Positions 49,828-59,745 of a DNA stretch of 64,000 bases are shown here, in pieces. Where the stretch lies: the NCBI GenBank assembly GCA_041940425.1, contig JBGTSF010000005.1, positions 42,757 to 106,756 of the forward strand, in the 5' to 3' direction. This stretch comes from DATHTS01 sp041940425 (lineage in GTDB: Bacteria; Acidobacteriota; Blastocatellia; Pyrinomonadales; Pyrinomonadaceae). Made by a program: the position numbers and the translations under genes. The notes beneath the pieces are model-generated. The model was not told the DNA's origin and did no database searches. It saw nothing but the letters and a program-made list of their open reading frames with translations. How positions within the stretch are numbered: the first letter of the stretch is position 1; every line of letters starts with the position of its first letter.

Positions 49828-50901
49828 TCAGGCTTCAAACGGAACTTCGGCGTTTTGAAGCAGATTGAGTTCGTTGCGCGAAACTCTTTCCAGAAGTTCC
49901 GGTTCGTCAAACATTTTGACGAGTCCGCGCACGGTCGCGTATTGCGGTTCGTCCGAGATCGTTACCGGAAGATTGATAAAATCGCGCATATATTGATCGA
50001 GACCTTCGAGCAATGCGCCGCCGCCCGTCAAAATCACGCCGCGGTCGTAAGCGTCGGCGGCAACTTCCGGTCGGAGTTCGGTCAGAGTGTCGCTGACGTT
50101 CTGCGCCATTCTTCGGACAATACTCTCGACTATCGGATAAATCTCGCCCGCCGTGATCTCGACCGCGCCCGGACTTCCCGTCTGCACATCGCGCCCGCGA
50201 ACCGTATATGTTTTTTCCAGATCTTCCGGCAGGAACGTCGAGGCGAATTGGGTCTTGACTATCTCGGTCGTTTCCTCGCCGACCTGCAGACCGCGATGAC
50301 GGCGCAGGTGATTGGCGAGAGCCTGATTTATTTCATCACTTCCCATCCGTTCGGAACGCGCGTGAACGACGTTTCCCTTGGCAACGATGGCGATATTGGT
50401 CGTTCCCGCGCCGAAGTCAACAACGACCGAAGCGCGTTTGTCGCGCGGCGTAACGCCCGCGCCGAACGCCGCCGCCAGACCTTCCTCCATAATGTAAACT
50501 TTGCCGATATGCGCTTCTTCCGCCGCATTAAGGAGCGCGCGCTGTTCGACGTGCGTAACGTCCGAGGTCATACTCATCACGGCTTGCAGAGACACCTGCG
50601 AACCGCCGCTTTTCGCTTTTTTGACGAAATGAGCGAGCATTTTTTTCGTTAGTTCATAATCGGCGATCACGCCGTTGCTCATCGGTCGTTTGACGACAAT
50701 ATCGCGTCCTTCGCGTCCGAGCATATCGTAGGCTTCCTGACCGTAAGCGACGATCTCTTCGGTCAGTTCGTTGATGGCGACCATCGAGGGTTCATCCAAA
50801 ACAATCTCGCGTCCTTTGACGGCAATAATCGTATTTGCCGTGCCGAGATCAACCGCCATCAAATCCGTAACGAGTTTTTTTAACGATGAAATTCCGACCA
50901 T
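49828..50901 (-). CDS. mreB: Rod-shape determining protein MreB
   Basis: 357 residues. The actin-like phosphate-1 motif is MAVDLGTANTIIAVKG (about 14-29), phosphate-2 VVVDFGAGTTNIAIVA (about 171-186) and the adenosine motif VILTGGGALLEGLDQY (about 300-315). MreB filaments under the membrane guide cell-wall elongation. The sequence follows the bacterial MreB pattern closely, with conserved VIADYELTKKMLAHFV and MEEGLAAAFGAG. mreC and mreD do not follow; the next gene is a site-2 protease, so this is an isolated mreB. Confidence 0.95.
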   Translation of the reverse strand: MVGISSLKKLVTDLMAVDLGTANTIIAVKGREIVLDEPSMVAINELTEEIVAYGQEAYDMLGREGRDIVVKRPMSNGVIADYELTKKMLAHFVKKAKSGGSQVSLQAVMSMTSDVTHVEQRALLNAAEEAHIGKVYIMEEGLAAAFGAGVTPRDKRASVVVDFGAGTTNIAIVAKGNVVHARSERMGSDEINQALANHLRRHRGLQVGEETTEIVKTQFASTFLPEDLEKTYTVRGRDVQTGSPGAVEITAGEIYPIVESIVRRMAQNVSDTLTELRPEVAADAYDRGVILTGGGALLEGLDQYMRDFINLPVTISDEPQYATVRGLVKMFDEPELLERVSRNELNLLQNAEVPFEA

Positions 50902-50985
50902 AAACCTTGCCCTTTTTTGTAACTCAAAAATACATCAATTCAGTTAGAAAAGTAAATGAATTTCTGATGAAGATCATAAAAAAAA

Positions 50986-52698
50986 TTATCTCCATTTCAG
51001 TTCGAACAGCGAAATCGGTTCGACACGGTTTTTAACCTGCAGAGGCTTTTGCGGCAAAATGGAAAAACTTTTCTCCGCCGCTTTTGCCGTCGCCTCGCTG
51101 ATCAGAATCTGTCCGCCTTGGGCGTTCGATTCGAGCCGCGACGCGATATTGACCGTATCGCCGATCGCCGTATATTCGCTTCGCTTTTCCGAACCGATAT
51201 AGCCGACCGTCGCCACGCCCGTGTGCAGACCGACTCCAACCTCGATCGGGCTGTAGCCTTCTGCTTTGAACTCCTTGTTCAAGGATTCGACCGAACGCTG
51301 GATGTCAATCGCCGTCTGTAGAGCGTTGTCGGCATCCTGCGCCGAAGCGGTCGGCGCGCCGAAAATCGCCATCAAACCGTCGCCGATATATTTGTCGAGC
51401 GTTCCGCCATGCCGGAAAATTATCTCGCTCATCGCCGTAAAATAACGATTCAAAAGCCCGACAACCTTTTCGGGATTTTTATTTTCCTGCTCGGAAAGCG
51501 CGGTAAATCCGCGAATGTCCGCAAAAAGAACGGTGATCGTCTGATTCGCACCGCCGAGACGGAAAGAATTCGGATTTTCAAGTAACTGTTTGACGACGTA
51601 TTCGGGCATAAACCGCGAATAATTCGCCCGCGCAACTTCTTCTCTTGCCAAACGTTTATGCGCCTTGACCGTTTCGACCGTGACGGCGGTCTGCGCGGCG
51701 ATCGCGCTGATCAGTTCCAGATCGTCCTGCGAAAACGTGGCGAACGGGTCGAGCCGGTCGGCATAGACAACGCCGTGAACATTCGATTCCGTCACCAAAG
51801 GAGCGCAAATCGTTGACCGAACGCCCTGCGAAACGATTGATTCCGCGCCTGAAAACTGCGCGTCGGTCTTCGCGTCCTGCGACAAAAGAGCGACTTTTTC
51901 GCGCATTACTTTCTGCGTGATCGTCCGGCTGATTGTCAATTTTTCGGTCATCGCCTCCATCTTTTCGTCCCTGGTCTTAACGGCTATCGGATAAAGACTG
52001 TAATCCAGAATTTTGCCGTCCAGAGTTTCATCGGCTAAAAGCGCGACAACACGGTCGGCAGGCGTTCCCCTAAAAATCAGATCGGTCGCCTGCGCGAATA
52101 TCTCTTTCAAGTCAAAAACCGTGCCAAGCGTCTTGCTCATTTCGTAGAGCATTTCGAGAATCTGCGCCTTCCGCCGCAAGACTTTTATTTCGGCGGGCGT
52201 AACCGGCGTGGCTTCAAACGACGAAGCGGTCGTCTGCTTACCGCCGATAATCTCGCTCGCCGAAAGAAGCATCTGCGTATGACCGAGCGGCTTGTCGTCA
52301 TAATTTACGCCCGCCGGAGCGACCGGAGACGAAGCCTCGACGGCTCTTTCGACCGAATTTTCCGGCTTTTCTTTTGCTTCTTCGACACGCTCAAATTCCA
52401 GACGGCTCGCGCCGATGGTGATCAGATCGCCCGGTTCGAGCATTTTTTCAAGCTGCGGCTGACCATTGACGAACACGCGGTTGACGCTTCGCTGAATCTC
52501 GCCGCCGACATAATACCCGTCAATCAATTTAAACCCGCCGTTTTCCCCGATTATCTGCGCGTGGCGGCGCGATACGCGGCGGTCGTTCAAAATAATGTCA
52601 TTTTCCTGTGCGCGACCGATAGAATAGGTATTTGCCGAAATCAGTTCGACATCCCAATTTTTTCCTGTCGCTTCTGTAATTTTGAGAATCGTTTTCAC
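50986..52698 (-). CDS. FHA-GAF-adenylate/guanylate cyclase
   Basis: 570 residues, cytoplasmic. FHA domain (about 1-105): SIGRAQENDIILNDRRVSRR then HAQI, the phosphothreonine-binding set. GAF domain (about 190-345) with GVVYADRLDPFATFS. Class III cyclase domain (about 380-565): metal Asp in VLFADIRGFTAL, second in KYIGDGLMAIFGAP, and the substrate loop YTAIGDTVNIASRLES. The catalytic Asp, Asn and Arg positions are all present, so it should be active; Lys in LDKYIGDG and T/D in the YTAIGD loop favour ATP. The FHA domain suggests control by a Ser/Thr kinase. Confidence 0.95.
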   Translation of the reverse strand: MKTILKITEATGKNWDVELISANTYSIGRAQENDIILNDRRVSRRHAQIIGENGGFKLIDGYYVGGEIQRSVNRVFVNGQPQLEKMLEPGDLITIGASRLEFERVEEAKEKPENSVERAVEASSPVAPAGVNYDDKPLGHTQMLLSASEIIGGKQTTASSFEATPVTPAEIKVLRRKAQILEMLYEMSKTLGTVFDLKEIFAQATDLIFRGTPADRVVALLADETLDGKILDYSLYPIAVKTRDEKMEAMTEKLTISRTITQKVMREKVALLSQDAKTDAQFSGAESIVSQGVRSTICAPLVTESNVHGVVYADRLDPFATFSQDDLELISAIAAQTAVTVETVKAHKRLAREEVARANYSRFMPEYVVKQLLENPNSFRLGGANQTITVLFADIRGFTALSEQENKNPEKVVGLLNRYFTAMSEIIFRHGGTLDKYIGDGLMAIFGAPTASAQDADNALQTAIDIQRSVESLNKEFKAEGYSPIEVGVGLHTGVATVGYIGSEKRSEYTAIGDTVNIASRLESNAQGGQILISEATAKAAEKSFSILPQKPLQVKNRVEPISLFELKWR

Positions 52699-52790
52699 GG
52701 GTAGTATTTATTGTCAGAAATTTTATGTTATTTTACAATCTTTGGGCGCAAACGGAAAAGTCTGTGCCGAAGTTTTTTGATTCCAAAATT

Positions 52791-53942
52791 ATGATACCGA
52801 TCTATCTCGACAATAATGCGACCACGCCCGTCGCGCCCGAAGTTTTCGAAGCGATGAAGCCTTTTTTGACCGAATTTTACGGCAATCCTTCATCGGCTTA
52901 TTCAATCGGACGCAAAACGCAAACAGCAATCGAAACCGCGCGCGAAAAACTCGCCGCACTGCTCGGAGCAAAAAGCGGCGGCGAGATCGTTTTCACATCG
53001 GGCGGCACTGAAAGCGATAACTGGGCGATTCGCGGAACGCTCGAAGCAAGTCCAGACAAAAAACACATCGTTACGACACGAGTCGAACACGAAGCCGTCC
53101 GCCGGCTTTGCGAAAAACTCGAAACCGAAGGTTTTGAAGTTTCATGGCTCGATGTTTCCAGCGAAGGTTTTCTCGATTTGAATCAGTTAAAATCCTTTCT
53201 CAGAAAAGATACGGCAATCGTTTCCGTGATGTCGGCAAATAATGAAACGGGCATTCTTTTCCCCATTGAGGAAATCGCCCGCATTGTCAAAGAGCATTCC
53301 GACGCGGTTTTCCACGTTGACGGCGTAAATGCGGTCGGCAAAATTTCGTTCGATTTAAAAAAGACGGAAATTGACCTGTTTTCCATTTCGGGACATAAAT
53401 TCCACGCGCCAAAAGGCATCGGCGCACTCTATGTGCGGCAAGGTTTAGATTTACCTTCTTTCGCCATCGGCGGCGGACAGGAAAACGGCAGACGCGCCGG
53501 AACGGAAGCCGTTCATCAGATCGTCGGATTAGGCGCGGCGGCAGAGTTTGTCTCGGATATTTTGCCGATGGAAAGAGTCCGCGCTCTACGAGATAAATTG
53601 GAAACCGAAATTTTAGAGAATATTCCAAATTCTCGTATAAACGGAACGCGCGATGCAGAAAAAAGATTGCCGAACACGACGAATATTTCCTTTGAAAATC
53701 TCAACGGCGAAGCGATTCTCGCAAGATTAAATGACTTAAATATTTTCGTCTCGACAGGTTCCGCCTGCAACGCCGGAAATCACACCGCATCGGCAGTTCT
53801 GCAAGCAATGGACATTCCGTTTTCACAGGCGATGGGCGCGATCCGTTTTTCTCTGGGAAGATACAATACTAATGATGAAATTGATTTTGTATCGAAAAAA
53901 GTTCCTGAAATTATATATGAACTCGCAAGTTTGTTTTATTGA
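52791..53942 (+). CDS. Cysteine desulfurase (NifS/IscS type)
   Basis: 383 residues from the ATG at 52791, where the enzyme fold begins (MIPIYLDNNATTPVAPEVFE); the earlier ATG at 52725 is not supported. The PLP lysine is K203 in SGHKFHAPKG; the persulfide cysteine is in the SACNAGNHTASAVL loop (about residue 327). TSGGTESDNWAIRG and ANNETGILFPIEEIA are family blocks. It supplies sulfur for Fe-S clusters (needed by IspG) and thio-modified tRNA. The sequence HVDGVNAVGK replaces the usual HVDAVQ, a small deviation near the PLP ring. No isc operon surrounds it. A short 7-nt overlap with the convergent Uma2 gene is present. Confidence 0.93.
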   Translation: MIPIYLDNNATTPVAPEVFEAMKPFLTEFYGNPSSAYSIGRKTQTAIETAREKLAALLGAKSGGEIVFTSGGTESDNWAIRGTLEASPDKKHIVTTRVEHEAVRRLCEKLETEGFEVSWLDVSSEGFLDLNQLKSFLRKDTAIVSVMSANNETGILFPIEEIARIVKEHSDAVFHVDGVNAVGKISFDLKKTEIDLFSISGHKFHAPKGIGALYVRQGLDLPSFAIGGGQENGRRAGTEAVHQIVGLGAAAEFVSDILPMERVRALRDKLETEILENIPNSRINGTRDAEKRLPNTTNISFENLNGEAILARLNDLNIFVSTGSACNAGNHTASAVLQAMDIPFSQAMGAIRFSLGRYNTNDEIDFVSKKVPEIIYELASLFY

Positions 53943-54502
53943 TCTTCAAATCTCACACGCCGATAAATTTCTTCCAATGTGATTTTTAAATTAATTGATT
54001 GCAGTTTGATTTCATTATTTTCAGTATAAATAAAAGTCAGCCAGTTTCCGTCGGGCTGACGGCGGTGAATTTCGATCTGCATCTGTTCCTGCCAGACTAT
54101 GACGTATTCCTGTAAGGTCGGAATATTTTTATAGACAGACAATTTTTCATTGCGGTCGGTGCGTTCGGTGGTCGGCGAAAGGATTTCGATAATCAAGATC
54201 GGTTCTTCGCGGTAATACGCGCTTTCGGGCGTTTCGTCGCAGGCGACCATTATGTCGGGATAATAAAAAGTCTGCGCGTCGGCTTTGAGTTTAACGCTTT
54301 CGATAAATGTTTCGCAGTCGGAATCGGCGAGATGCGCGTCAATTTTCGATCCGAGATTTATGGCGATACGATTATGCCTGTCGCTCGTTCCCGCCATGGC
54401 GAAAACTTCGCCGTAGATGTATTCGTGTTTGATCTCACTCGATTTTTCGCCTTCGAGATAATCTTCAATGCCGATCTTTCTTTTGACGTTTGCCAGTGCC
54501 AT
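53936..54502 (-). CDS. Uma2 family (DUF820) putative endonuclease
   Basis: 188 residues from the ATG at 54500-54502, where the family sequence begins (MALANVKRKIGIEDYLEGEK); a longer frame to 54604 is not supported. Motifs: EYIYGEVFAMAGTSDRHNRI, YYPDIMVACD, EEPILIIEILSPTTERTDRN and IEIHRRQPDGNW. It is clearly a paralogue of 29898-30464 (same length, shared blocks). GAGG stands about 13 nt upstream. The role is unknown. Confidence 0.9.
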   Translation of the reverse strand: MALANVKRKIGIEDYLEGEKSSEIKHEYIYGEVFAMAGTSDRHNRIAINLGSKIDAHLADSDCETFIESVKLKADAQTFYYPDIMVACDETPESAYYREEPILIIEILSPTTERTDRNEKLSVYKNIPTLQEYVIVWQEQMQIEIHRRQPDGNWLTFIYTENNEIKLQSINLKITLEEIYRRVRFEDQ

Positions 54503-54627
54503 TTTTTTTTCGCGCCTCGAATTCCAATTTAACACAAAAGCCGAAGCCGAAAAAGTAAACTTTTCTCGCCAACTTCCCGTAAGTATTTTCGAAAAGTAAA
54601 ACATTCATTCAGCCAAATAAAAAAATT

Positions 54628-57030
54628 ATGAACAAAATTATTCACTCTGTTTTATCGCTTTTGCTTGTCTTTTCATTTTTCGTTTCGACGCTTCCGCAGA
54701 CGGTTTCGGCGCAGACGGCAGCGCAAACTCAAGCGTCTGCCGATTTGCAAAATCGTCTGGCAAAGATCGAGGAAAAAGTCGAGGCGCGGCGCAAGGAACT
54801 CGGCATTCCGGGAATGAGTCTGGCGATCGTCAAGGACGGCGAAGTTATTCTGTCGAAAGGTTTCGGCTACAAAAGTTTTGAAAAACAAATTCCCGTAACT
54901 GCCGACACGCAGTTTGCCATCGGCTCGGCTTCAAAGGCGTTTACCGCGCTGTCGGTTTTGATGAGCGCGGACGAAGGCAAAATTTCTTTGGACGAAAATC
55001 CGCGAAAATACCTGCCGTATTTCAAAATAAATGATGCGGAAATAAACGAAAAGATCACAGTCAGAAATCTTTTGACGCATTCGTCCGGCTTGAATCGCAC
55101 CGATCTCGGCTGGATCACCGGAAAATTGACACGCGAGGAAATTATCAAAGTCGCGGGCGAAGCGAAGCCGGTCGGAAAACTCGGCGAAAAATTTCTTTAT
55201 CAAAATGTGATGTATGCGGCGGCAGGCGAAATCGTTTCCGAAGTTCAAAATATGACTTGGGAAAATTATGTCGCGCAGAAAATCTTTAAACCGCTCGGAA
55301 TGATGAACAGCAATCTATCTGTTCCCGAAATGCAGAAGGCGAAGGATTATTCGTTCGGCTACAATTACAATTTCGATACCAAGCAGACGACGCTTTTGCC
55401 GACGCGCGAACTGGCGGCGATCTCGCCCGCCGGTTCGATCAATTCGAGCGCGAACGATATGGCGCGATGGCTGAAATTCGTTTTGAACAAAGGCGAGATT
55501 GACGGCAAGCGTTTGATTTCCGAAAGCGCGTTTGAAGAATGGACGAAACCGCATCAAAATATCTCGCCCGACGGAAAATTTTCTTACGCGCTCGGCTGGT
55601 TCGTGCAGGAATGGAACGGCAAAACGGTCGTCCAGCACGGCGGAAATATTGACGGTTTCAATTCGATGGTCGCGCTTTTGCCGGAAGAAAATCTCGGATT
55701 CGTGATGCTGACCAATGTTTCGGCTTCGACGCTCGGCAACGAACTGATGCCGATCATCTGGAACGGAATTTTAAATGAAGAAAAACCGTCAGATCAGACG
55801 GCTTCGGCTGACGCGCAAAAAGAAACCGGAAAATACCGTTTTACGGCAGCGAATTTCGACATTGACGTAAAGATCGAAGGCGGCAAACTCATCGCGGTCG
55901 TTCCCGGTCAGCCGATTTATATTCTGCAGAAAGTCGAAGGCAGAAAATACAAACTCGGCGGCGCGCCCGACGGATTTTTTATCACGTTCAAAGACGATTC
56001 CGCCTATCTCGAACAGCCGCAGGGCAATTTCACTCTGCCGAAAATCGGCGCGGATACGAAAACCGAAAATTTTGACGCGGCGAAAGAATTGATCGGCAGA
56101 TACGAATCCGAACAAAACAAAGGCAGATTTATCGAGATCAAAGCGGTTGACGGAAAACCGTCGCTCGTCGTCGGCAATCAGCCGCCGTATCCGCTTGTCG
56201 AAAAAGAAAAGTATCTTTTCCGCTCGCCGAATTTGCCCGATTCTTATTCGGTAAAAGTCAGACGAAACGGCGAACACAAGATCGAAGGCATCACGCTCGT
56301 TCAGCCCGAAGGCGAGTTTCCTTTTAAATTCGTCGGCGAATCCGCCAAAACGGACTTACCGAAAATTACGGTTGATGAATTAATGGCAAAAACAGTTGAC
56401 GCACTCGGCGGCGCGGAAAATCTGAAAAAAATAAATTCGCGCGTTACGCGCTTTGATCTCGATTTCGTTCATCAGGGAATGAAAGGCTACGGCACGGTTT
56501 ACCAAAAAGCCCCGAATATGTCGGCGACCGAAACGACCGTAACCGCGCTCGGCAAAAAGATCGCCACCATCGAAGAATATTTTGACGGCGCGGGCGGCGG
56601 CGAAAAGGCGAGCTTTACGCGCAACGAAACTTACACCGGACAGAGGCTCGAAGACATAAAATACGGCGCGGATTTTTATAGATTTTTAGATTGGAAAAAA
56701 GACGTAAAATCATCGGAAGTTACCGGCATTCAAAAAGTCGGCGATGAAGAAGCGTATGTCGTCAAAGTCCAGCCGGAAAAAGCGAGTCCAATTACTTATT
56801 ACATTTCGACAAAAACTTTTCTGCCCGTAAAAATAACGTCGCTGATCGTTTCCAGCACATCGCCGCAGAAAATTCCATACACTCAAACTTTATCGGATTA
56901 CCGCAATGTTGACGGCGTGATGATCCCTTTCAAAACGGTTTCGGAAAATCCGGCAATGGGCGAGATCGTTAGCTTTGTAAAAGAAGTAAAACACAACGTG
57001 AAGATTGCTGATAAGAAATTTAAACCGTAA
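54628..57030 (+). CDS. Secreted serine hydrolase (class C beta-lactamase/esterase family) with a large C-terminal region
   Basis: 800 residues. A signal peptide (SVLSLLLVFSFFVSTLPQ, then TVSAQ) precedes the serine beta-lactamase-like domain (about 30-390): nucleophile motif SASKAF (S-x-x-K, about residue 95), a Tyr motif YQNVMYAAAG (Y-x-N, about residue 191) and the HGGNIDGF motif (H-x-G, about residue 338). Such proteins are D-aminopeptidase, esterase or PBP-like enzymes, usually periplasmic. From about 415 a beta-rich region, and from about 580 to 800 a domain that resembles outer-membrane-lipoprotein-sorting-type proteins (VDALGGAENLKKINSRVTRF, ...DYRNVDGVMIPFKT). The substrate is unknown. 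A palindromic terminator follows. Confidence 0.88.
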   Translation: MNKIIHSVLSLLLVFSFFVSTLPQTVSAQTAAQTQASADLQNRLAKIEEKVEARRKELGIPGMSLAIVKDGEVILSKGFGYKSFEKQIPVTADTQFAIGSASKAFTALSVLMSADEGKISLDENPRKYLPYFKINDAEINEKITVRNLLTHSSGLNRTDLGWITGKLTREEIIKVAGEAKPVGKLGEKFLYQNVMYAAAGEIVSEVQNMTWENYVAQKIFKPLGMMNSNLSVPEMQKAKDYSFGYNYNFDTKQTTLLPTRELAAISPAGSINSSANDMARWLKFVLNKGEIDGKRLISESAFEEWTKPHQNISPDGKFSYALGWFVQEWNGKTVVQHGGNIDGFNSMVALLPEENLGFVMLTNVSASTLGNELMPIIWNGILNEEKPSDQTASADAQKETGKYRFTAANFDIDVKIEGGKLIAVVPGQPIYILQKVEGRKYKLGGAPDGFFITFKDDSAYLEQPQGNFTLPKIGADTKTENFDAAKELIGRYESEQNKGRFIEIKAVDGKPSLVVGNQPPYPLVEKEKYLFRSPNLPDSYSVKVRRNGEHKIEGITLVQPEGEFPFKFVGESAKTDLPKITVDELMAKTVDALGGAENLKKINSRVTRFDLDFVHQGMKGYGTVYQKAPNMSATETTVTALGKKIATIEEYFDGAGGGEKASFTRNETYTGQRLEDIKYGADFYRFLDWKKDVKSSEVTGIQKVGDEEAYVVKVQPEKASPITYYISTKTFLPVKITSLIVSSTSPQKIPYTQTLSDYRNVDGVMIPFKTVSENPAMGEIVSFVKEVKHNVKIADKKFKP

Positions 57031-57101
57031 CTCCGGGAGCGCAACCTGGGAGCGCAAGACCAATCCTCACTTGCTGTGCTTCGCCGCGTTTGAAAAACGC
57101 T

Positions 57102-57144
57102 AAGACCGCAATAAAAATTCAATTTGAATTTTTATTGCGGTCTT
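57102..57144. terminator. Near-perfect palindromic terminator between convergent genes
   Basis: 21-bp arms (57102-57122 and 57124-57144) are perfectly complementary with a single-nucleotide loop; the arms begin AAGACCGCAATAAAAATTC. Beyond lie AGATTGCTCACGCAATTTTGC and a GCAAGCATCC-type word with GGAGCG sequences at both outer sides (57049 and 57183). It separates the serine hydrolase from topA. Confidence 0.85.
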
Positions 57145-57192
57145 TAGATTGCTCACGCAATTTTGCAAGCAAGGATGCTTACGCTCCAGTCA

Positions 57193-59745
57193 TTAAAACT
57201 TTGCTTCGACTGCCGCTTCGGTCGCTTCTTCCGTTTTTCCGCCCGGAGTTTCAACCGATTCTTTGAAATCGCAGTTATTGCAGTAGTGAACAGTGCCGTC
57301 TTTTTTCGTCGTTTTTTCCAGAACGAACGGCGCGTTGCAGTTCGGGCAGGGTTTGTCTTTGACGGGTTTGTCCCAGAAAACGACGTCGCATTTCGGATAT
57401 GTATCGCATCCGTAAAAGGCTTTGCCGCGCCGTGATTTTTTGACGACGATCTCGCCTTTACAGCCCGGTCGCGTGCAGGCGATTCCCAGAGTATCGCGTT
57501 TGATGTAATCGCATTTCGGGTAATTGGAACACGAGGTAAATTCGCCGAAACGACCTTGCCGGATGACGAGATTTGCTCCGTCTTTCGGACATTTTTCGTC
57601 CAGTTCGACAGGCGGTGCGACCTGTTTCGCTTCGCCGCTTTTCTTGTCAATCTTGCGAATATTTTTACATTCCGGGTAGCCCGTGCATCCGTAAAACGCG
57701 CCGAATCGTCCGCGTTTAAGCGCCATCTCGCGCCCGCAAAGTTCGCAATTCGGAATTTCTTCCGCAGTTTGAGCATCGGATTTGTTTTCCGTGTCTCCGC
57801 TTCCCTGTGCCGCCGCGTCAGCCTTCCGGCTTCCGACTTCGCGCGTCGTTTTGCATTCGGGATAATTTTCGCAAGCCAAAAATTGCCCGTAGCGACCGAA
57901 TTTGATGACCATTCCCGCGCCGCAGTTTTCGCACGTCTCGTCGGTCGGGATCGAAACTTTCTTTTTATTTTTGATATTCTCTTCCGCTTTTTTGAGATCA
58001 ACTGAAAATTTTTCGTAGAATTCGCGCAGAGCGTTGCGCCAGTTTAATTTTCCATCTTCGATCTCGTCGAGTTCTTCTTCCATCCGCGCCGTGTAAGCGG
58101 TGTTGAAAATATCATCGAAATTGGCGACGAGAACGTCGTTGACGGTGGAGCCGAGCGCGGTCGGATGAAATCTTCCCTCGATCTTTTCGACATATTCGCG
58201 GTCCTGGATCGTCGTCATAATTGCCGCGTAGGTCGAAGGTCGTCCGATTCCTTTTTCTTCGAGAGCCTTGACCAGAGTCGCTTCCGAATAACGCGGCGGC
58301 GGTTCGGTAAAATGCTGATTCGGCGTGATCTCGTTGAGTTTCAAATTCTCGCCCTTTTCGACCGGCGGCAGTGTGCGTTCTTCATCGTCTTCATCTTCCG
58401 GCGGTTTTTCGTCGCGTCCTTCCTGATAGACTTTTAAAAAGCCGTCAAATTTCTGCACCGAGCCGGTTGCTCGGAAAGTAAATCTGCCGGCTTTGATGTC
58501 AATCGTCGTCTGGTCAAAAATCGCCGGAGTCATTTGCGAAGCGACAAATCTCTGCCAGATCAGACGGTAAAGTCTGTATTCGTCCGGCGAGAGATAATTT
58601 TTCAAATTTTCCGGCGTTCTTGAAACATCGGTCGGGCGAATCGCTTCGTGAGCGTCCTGAGCGTCTTTTTTTCCTTTATAATAGTTCGGTTTTTCGGGCA
58701 GGTATTTATCGCCGTATTCGCCGCCGATAAAATCGCGGACTTCTGACAAAGCCGTATCGGAAACGCGCGTCGAATCCGAACGCATATAGGTAATCAAACC
58801 GACCGCGCCTTCGCTTCCGAGTTCTACGCCTTCATAAAGTTTCTGCGCGACCGACATCGTTTTTTTGACGGAAAATCCGAGTTTGCGCGAGGCTTCCTGC
58901 TGAAGTTTGGAAGTGATGAACGGCGGCGTGGCGTTTCTTTTACGTTCTTTCGTCTGAACCGATTCGACGATGAAACTTTCTTTTTTCGCTTCTTCGACAA
59001 TTTCGGTCGCCGTCTGTTCGTTTTTGATGTGCGTTTCGTTCTTTTTCAAATCCTGATCGAAACCGCTGGTTTTGACCGTTAGATCGTCAATCTTATAAAG
59101 CCGCGAATCGAACGCGGGCGGAAGTTTTGCCGAAAGATTTGCAATAATTGACCAATATTCGGTCGGTTTGAAAGCCTGAATTTCTCTTTCTCTTTCAACG
59201 ACCAGACGAACGGCAACCGTCTGAACGCGTCCCGCGCTCAATTTTCCGCCGATGTTTTTCCAGAGCAAAGGCGAGACTTTATAACCAACCAATCTATCCA
59301 AAACTCTCCGTGCCTGCTGCGCGTCAACCAGATTTTTATCAATCTCCTTCGGATGATTAAACGCTTCCTGAATCGCCTTTTTTGTAATTTCGTTAAACAT
59401 CACACGAAAGACCTGTTTTGCCGGACGCTTCGGCACGATCTCTTCGGCGAGGTGCTGGCAGATCGCTTCGCCTTCGCGGTCGGGGTCGGCGGCAAGATAA
59501 ATGGCTTCTGATTCTTTCGCCGCTTTTTTCAGTTCGGAAACCGTCTTTTTGTTGTTGCGCTTCTTTTTGTCGGGAATCAATTCATAGGTCGGCTCGAAAT
59601 TATTCTCGACATCCACGCCGAGTTCTTTCGACGGCAAATCCTTGATATGCCCGATTGACGCGAGAACCTTGTAATCGCTTCCGAGATATTTGTTGATAGT
59701 TTTCGCCTTGGCGGGCGATTCGACGATGACTAAATTCTTACTCAT
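57193..59745 (-). CDS. topA: DNA topoisomerase I with multiple C-terminal zinc ribbons
   Basis: 850 residues, type IA. The TOPRIM domain opens with LVIVESPAKAKTINKYLG and has the acidic triad in YLAADPDREGEAICQHLAEE. The catalytic Tyr is in VGLITYMRSDSTRVSD (about residue 310), and GIGRPSTYAAIMTTIQDREY follows. The C-terminal region (about 640-840) has five zinc-ribbon-like repeats: CENCGAGMVIKFGRYGQFLA, CELCGREMALKRGRFGAFYG, CPKDGANLVIRQGRFGEFTS (where the second Cys of the first pair is replaced by Asp), CTRPGCKGEIVVKKSRRGKA and CPNCNAPFVLEKTTKKDG. It relaxes negative supercoils. Five ribbons is on the high side. The leader is AT-rich with no Shine-Dalgarno sequence. Confidence 0.95.
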   Translation of the reverse strand: MSKNLVIVESPAKAKTINKYLGSDYKVLASIGHIKDLPSKELGVDVENNFEPTYELIPDKKKRNNKKTVSELKKAAKESEAIYLAADPDREGEAICQHLAEEIVPKRPAKQVFRVMFNEITKKAIQEAFNHPKEIDKNLVDAQQARRVLDRLVGYKVSPLLWKNIGGKLSAGRVQTVAVRLVVEREREIQAFKPTEYWSIIANLSAKLPPAFDSRLYKIDDLTVKTSGFDQDLKKNETHIKNEQTATEIVEEAKKESFIVESVQTKERKRNATPPFITSKLQQEASRKLGFSVKKTMSVAQKLYEGVELGSEGAVGLITYMRSDSTRVSDTALSEVRDFIGGEYGDKYLPEKPNYYKGKKDAQDAHEAIRPTDVSRTPENLKNYLSPDEYRLYRLIWQRFVASQMTPAIFDQTTIDIKAGRFTFRATGSVQKFDGFLKVYQEGRDEKPPEDEDDEERTLPPVEKGENLKLNEITPNQHFTEPPPRYSEATLVKALEEKGIGRPSTYAAIMTTIQDREYVEKIEGRFHPTALGSTVNDVLVANFDDIFNTAYTARMEEELDEIEDGKLNWRNALREFYEKFSVDLKKAEENIKNKKKVSIPTDETCENCGAGMVIKFGRYGQFLACENYPECKTTREVGSRKADAAAQGSGDTENKSDAQTAEEIPNCELCGREMALKRGRFGAFYGCTGYPECKNIRKIDKKSGEAKQVAPPVELDEKCPKDGANLVIRQGRFGEFTSCSNYPKCDYIKRDTLGIACTRPGCKGEIVVKKSRRGKAFYGCDTYPKCDVVFWDKPVKDKPCPNCNAPFVLEKTTKKDGTVHYCNNCDFKESVETPGGKTEEATEAAVEAKF

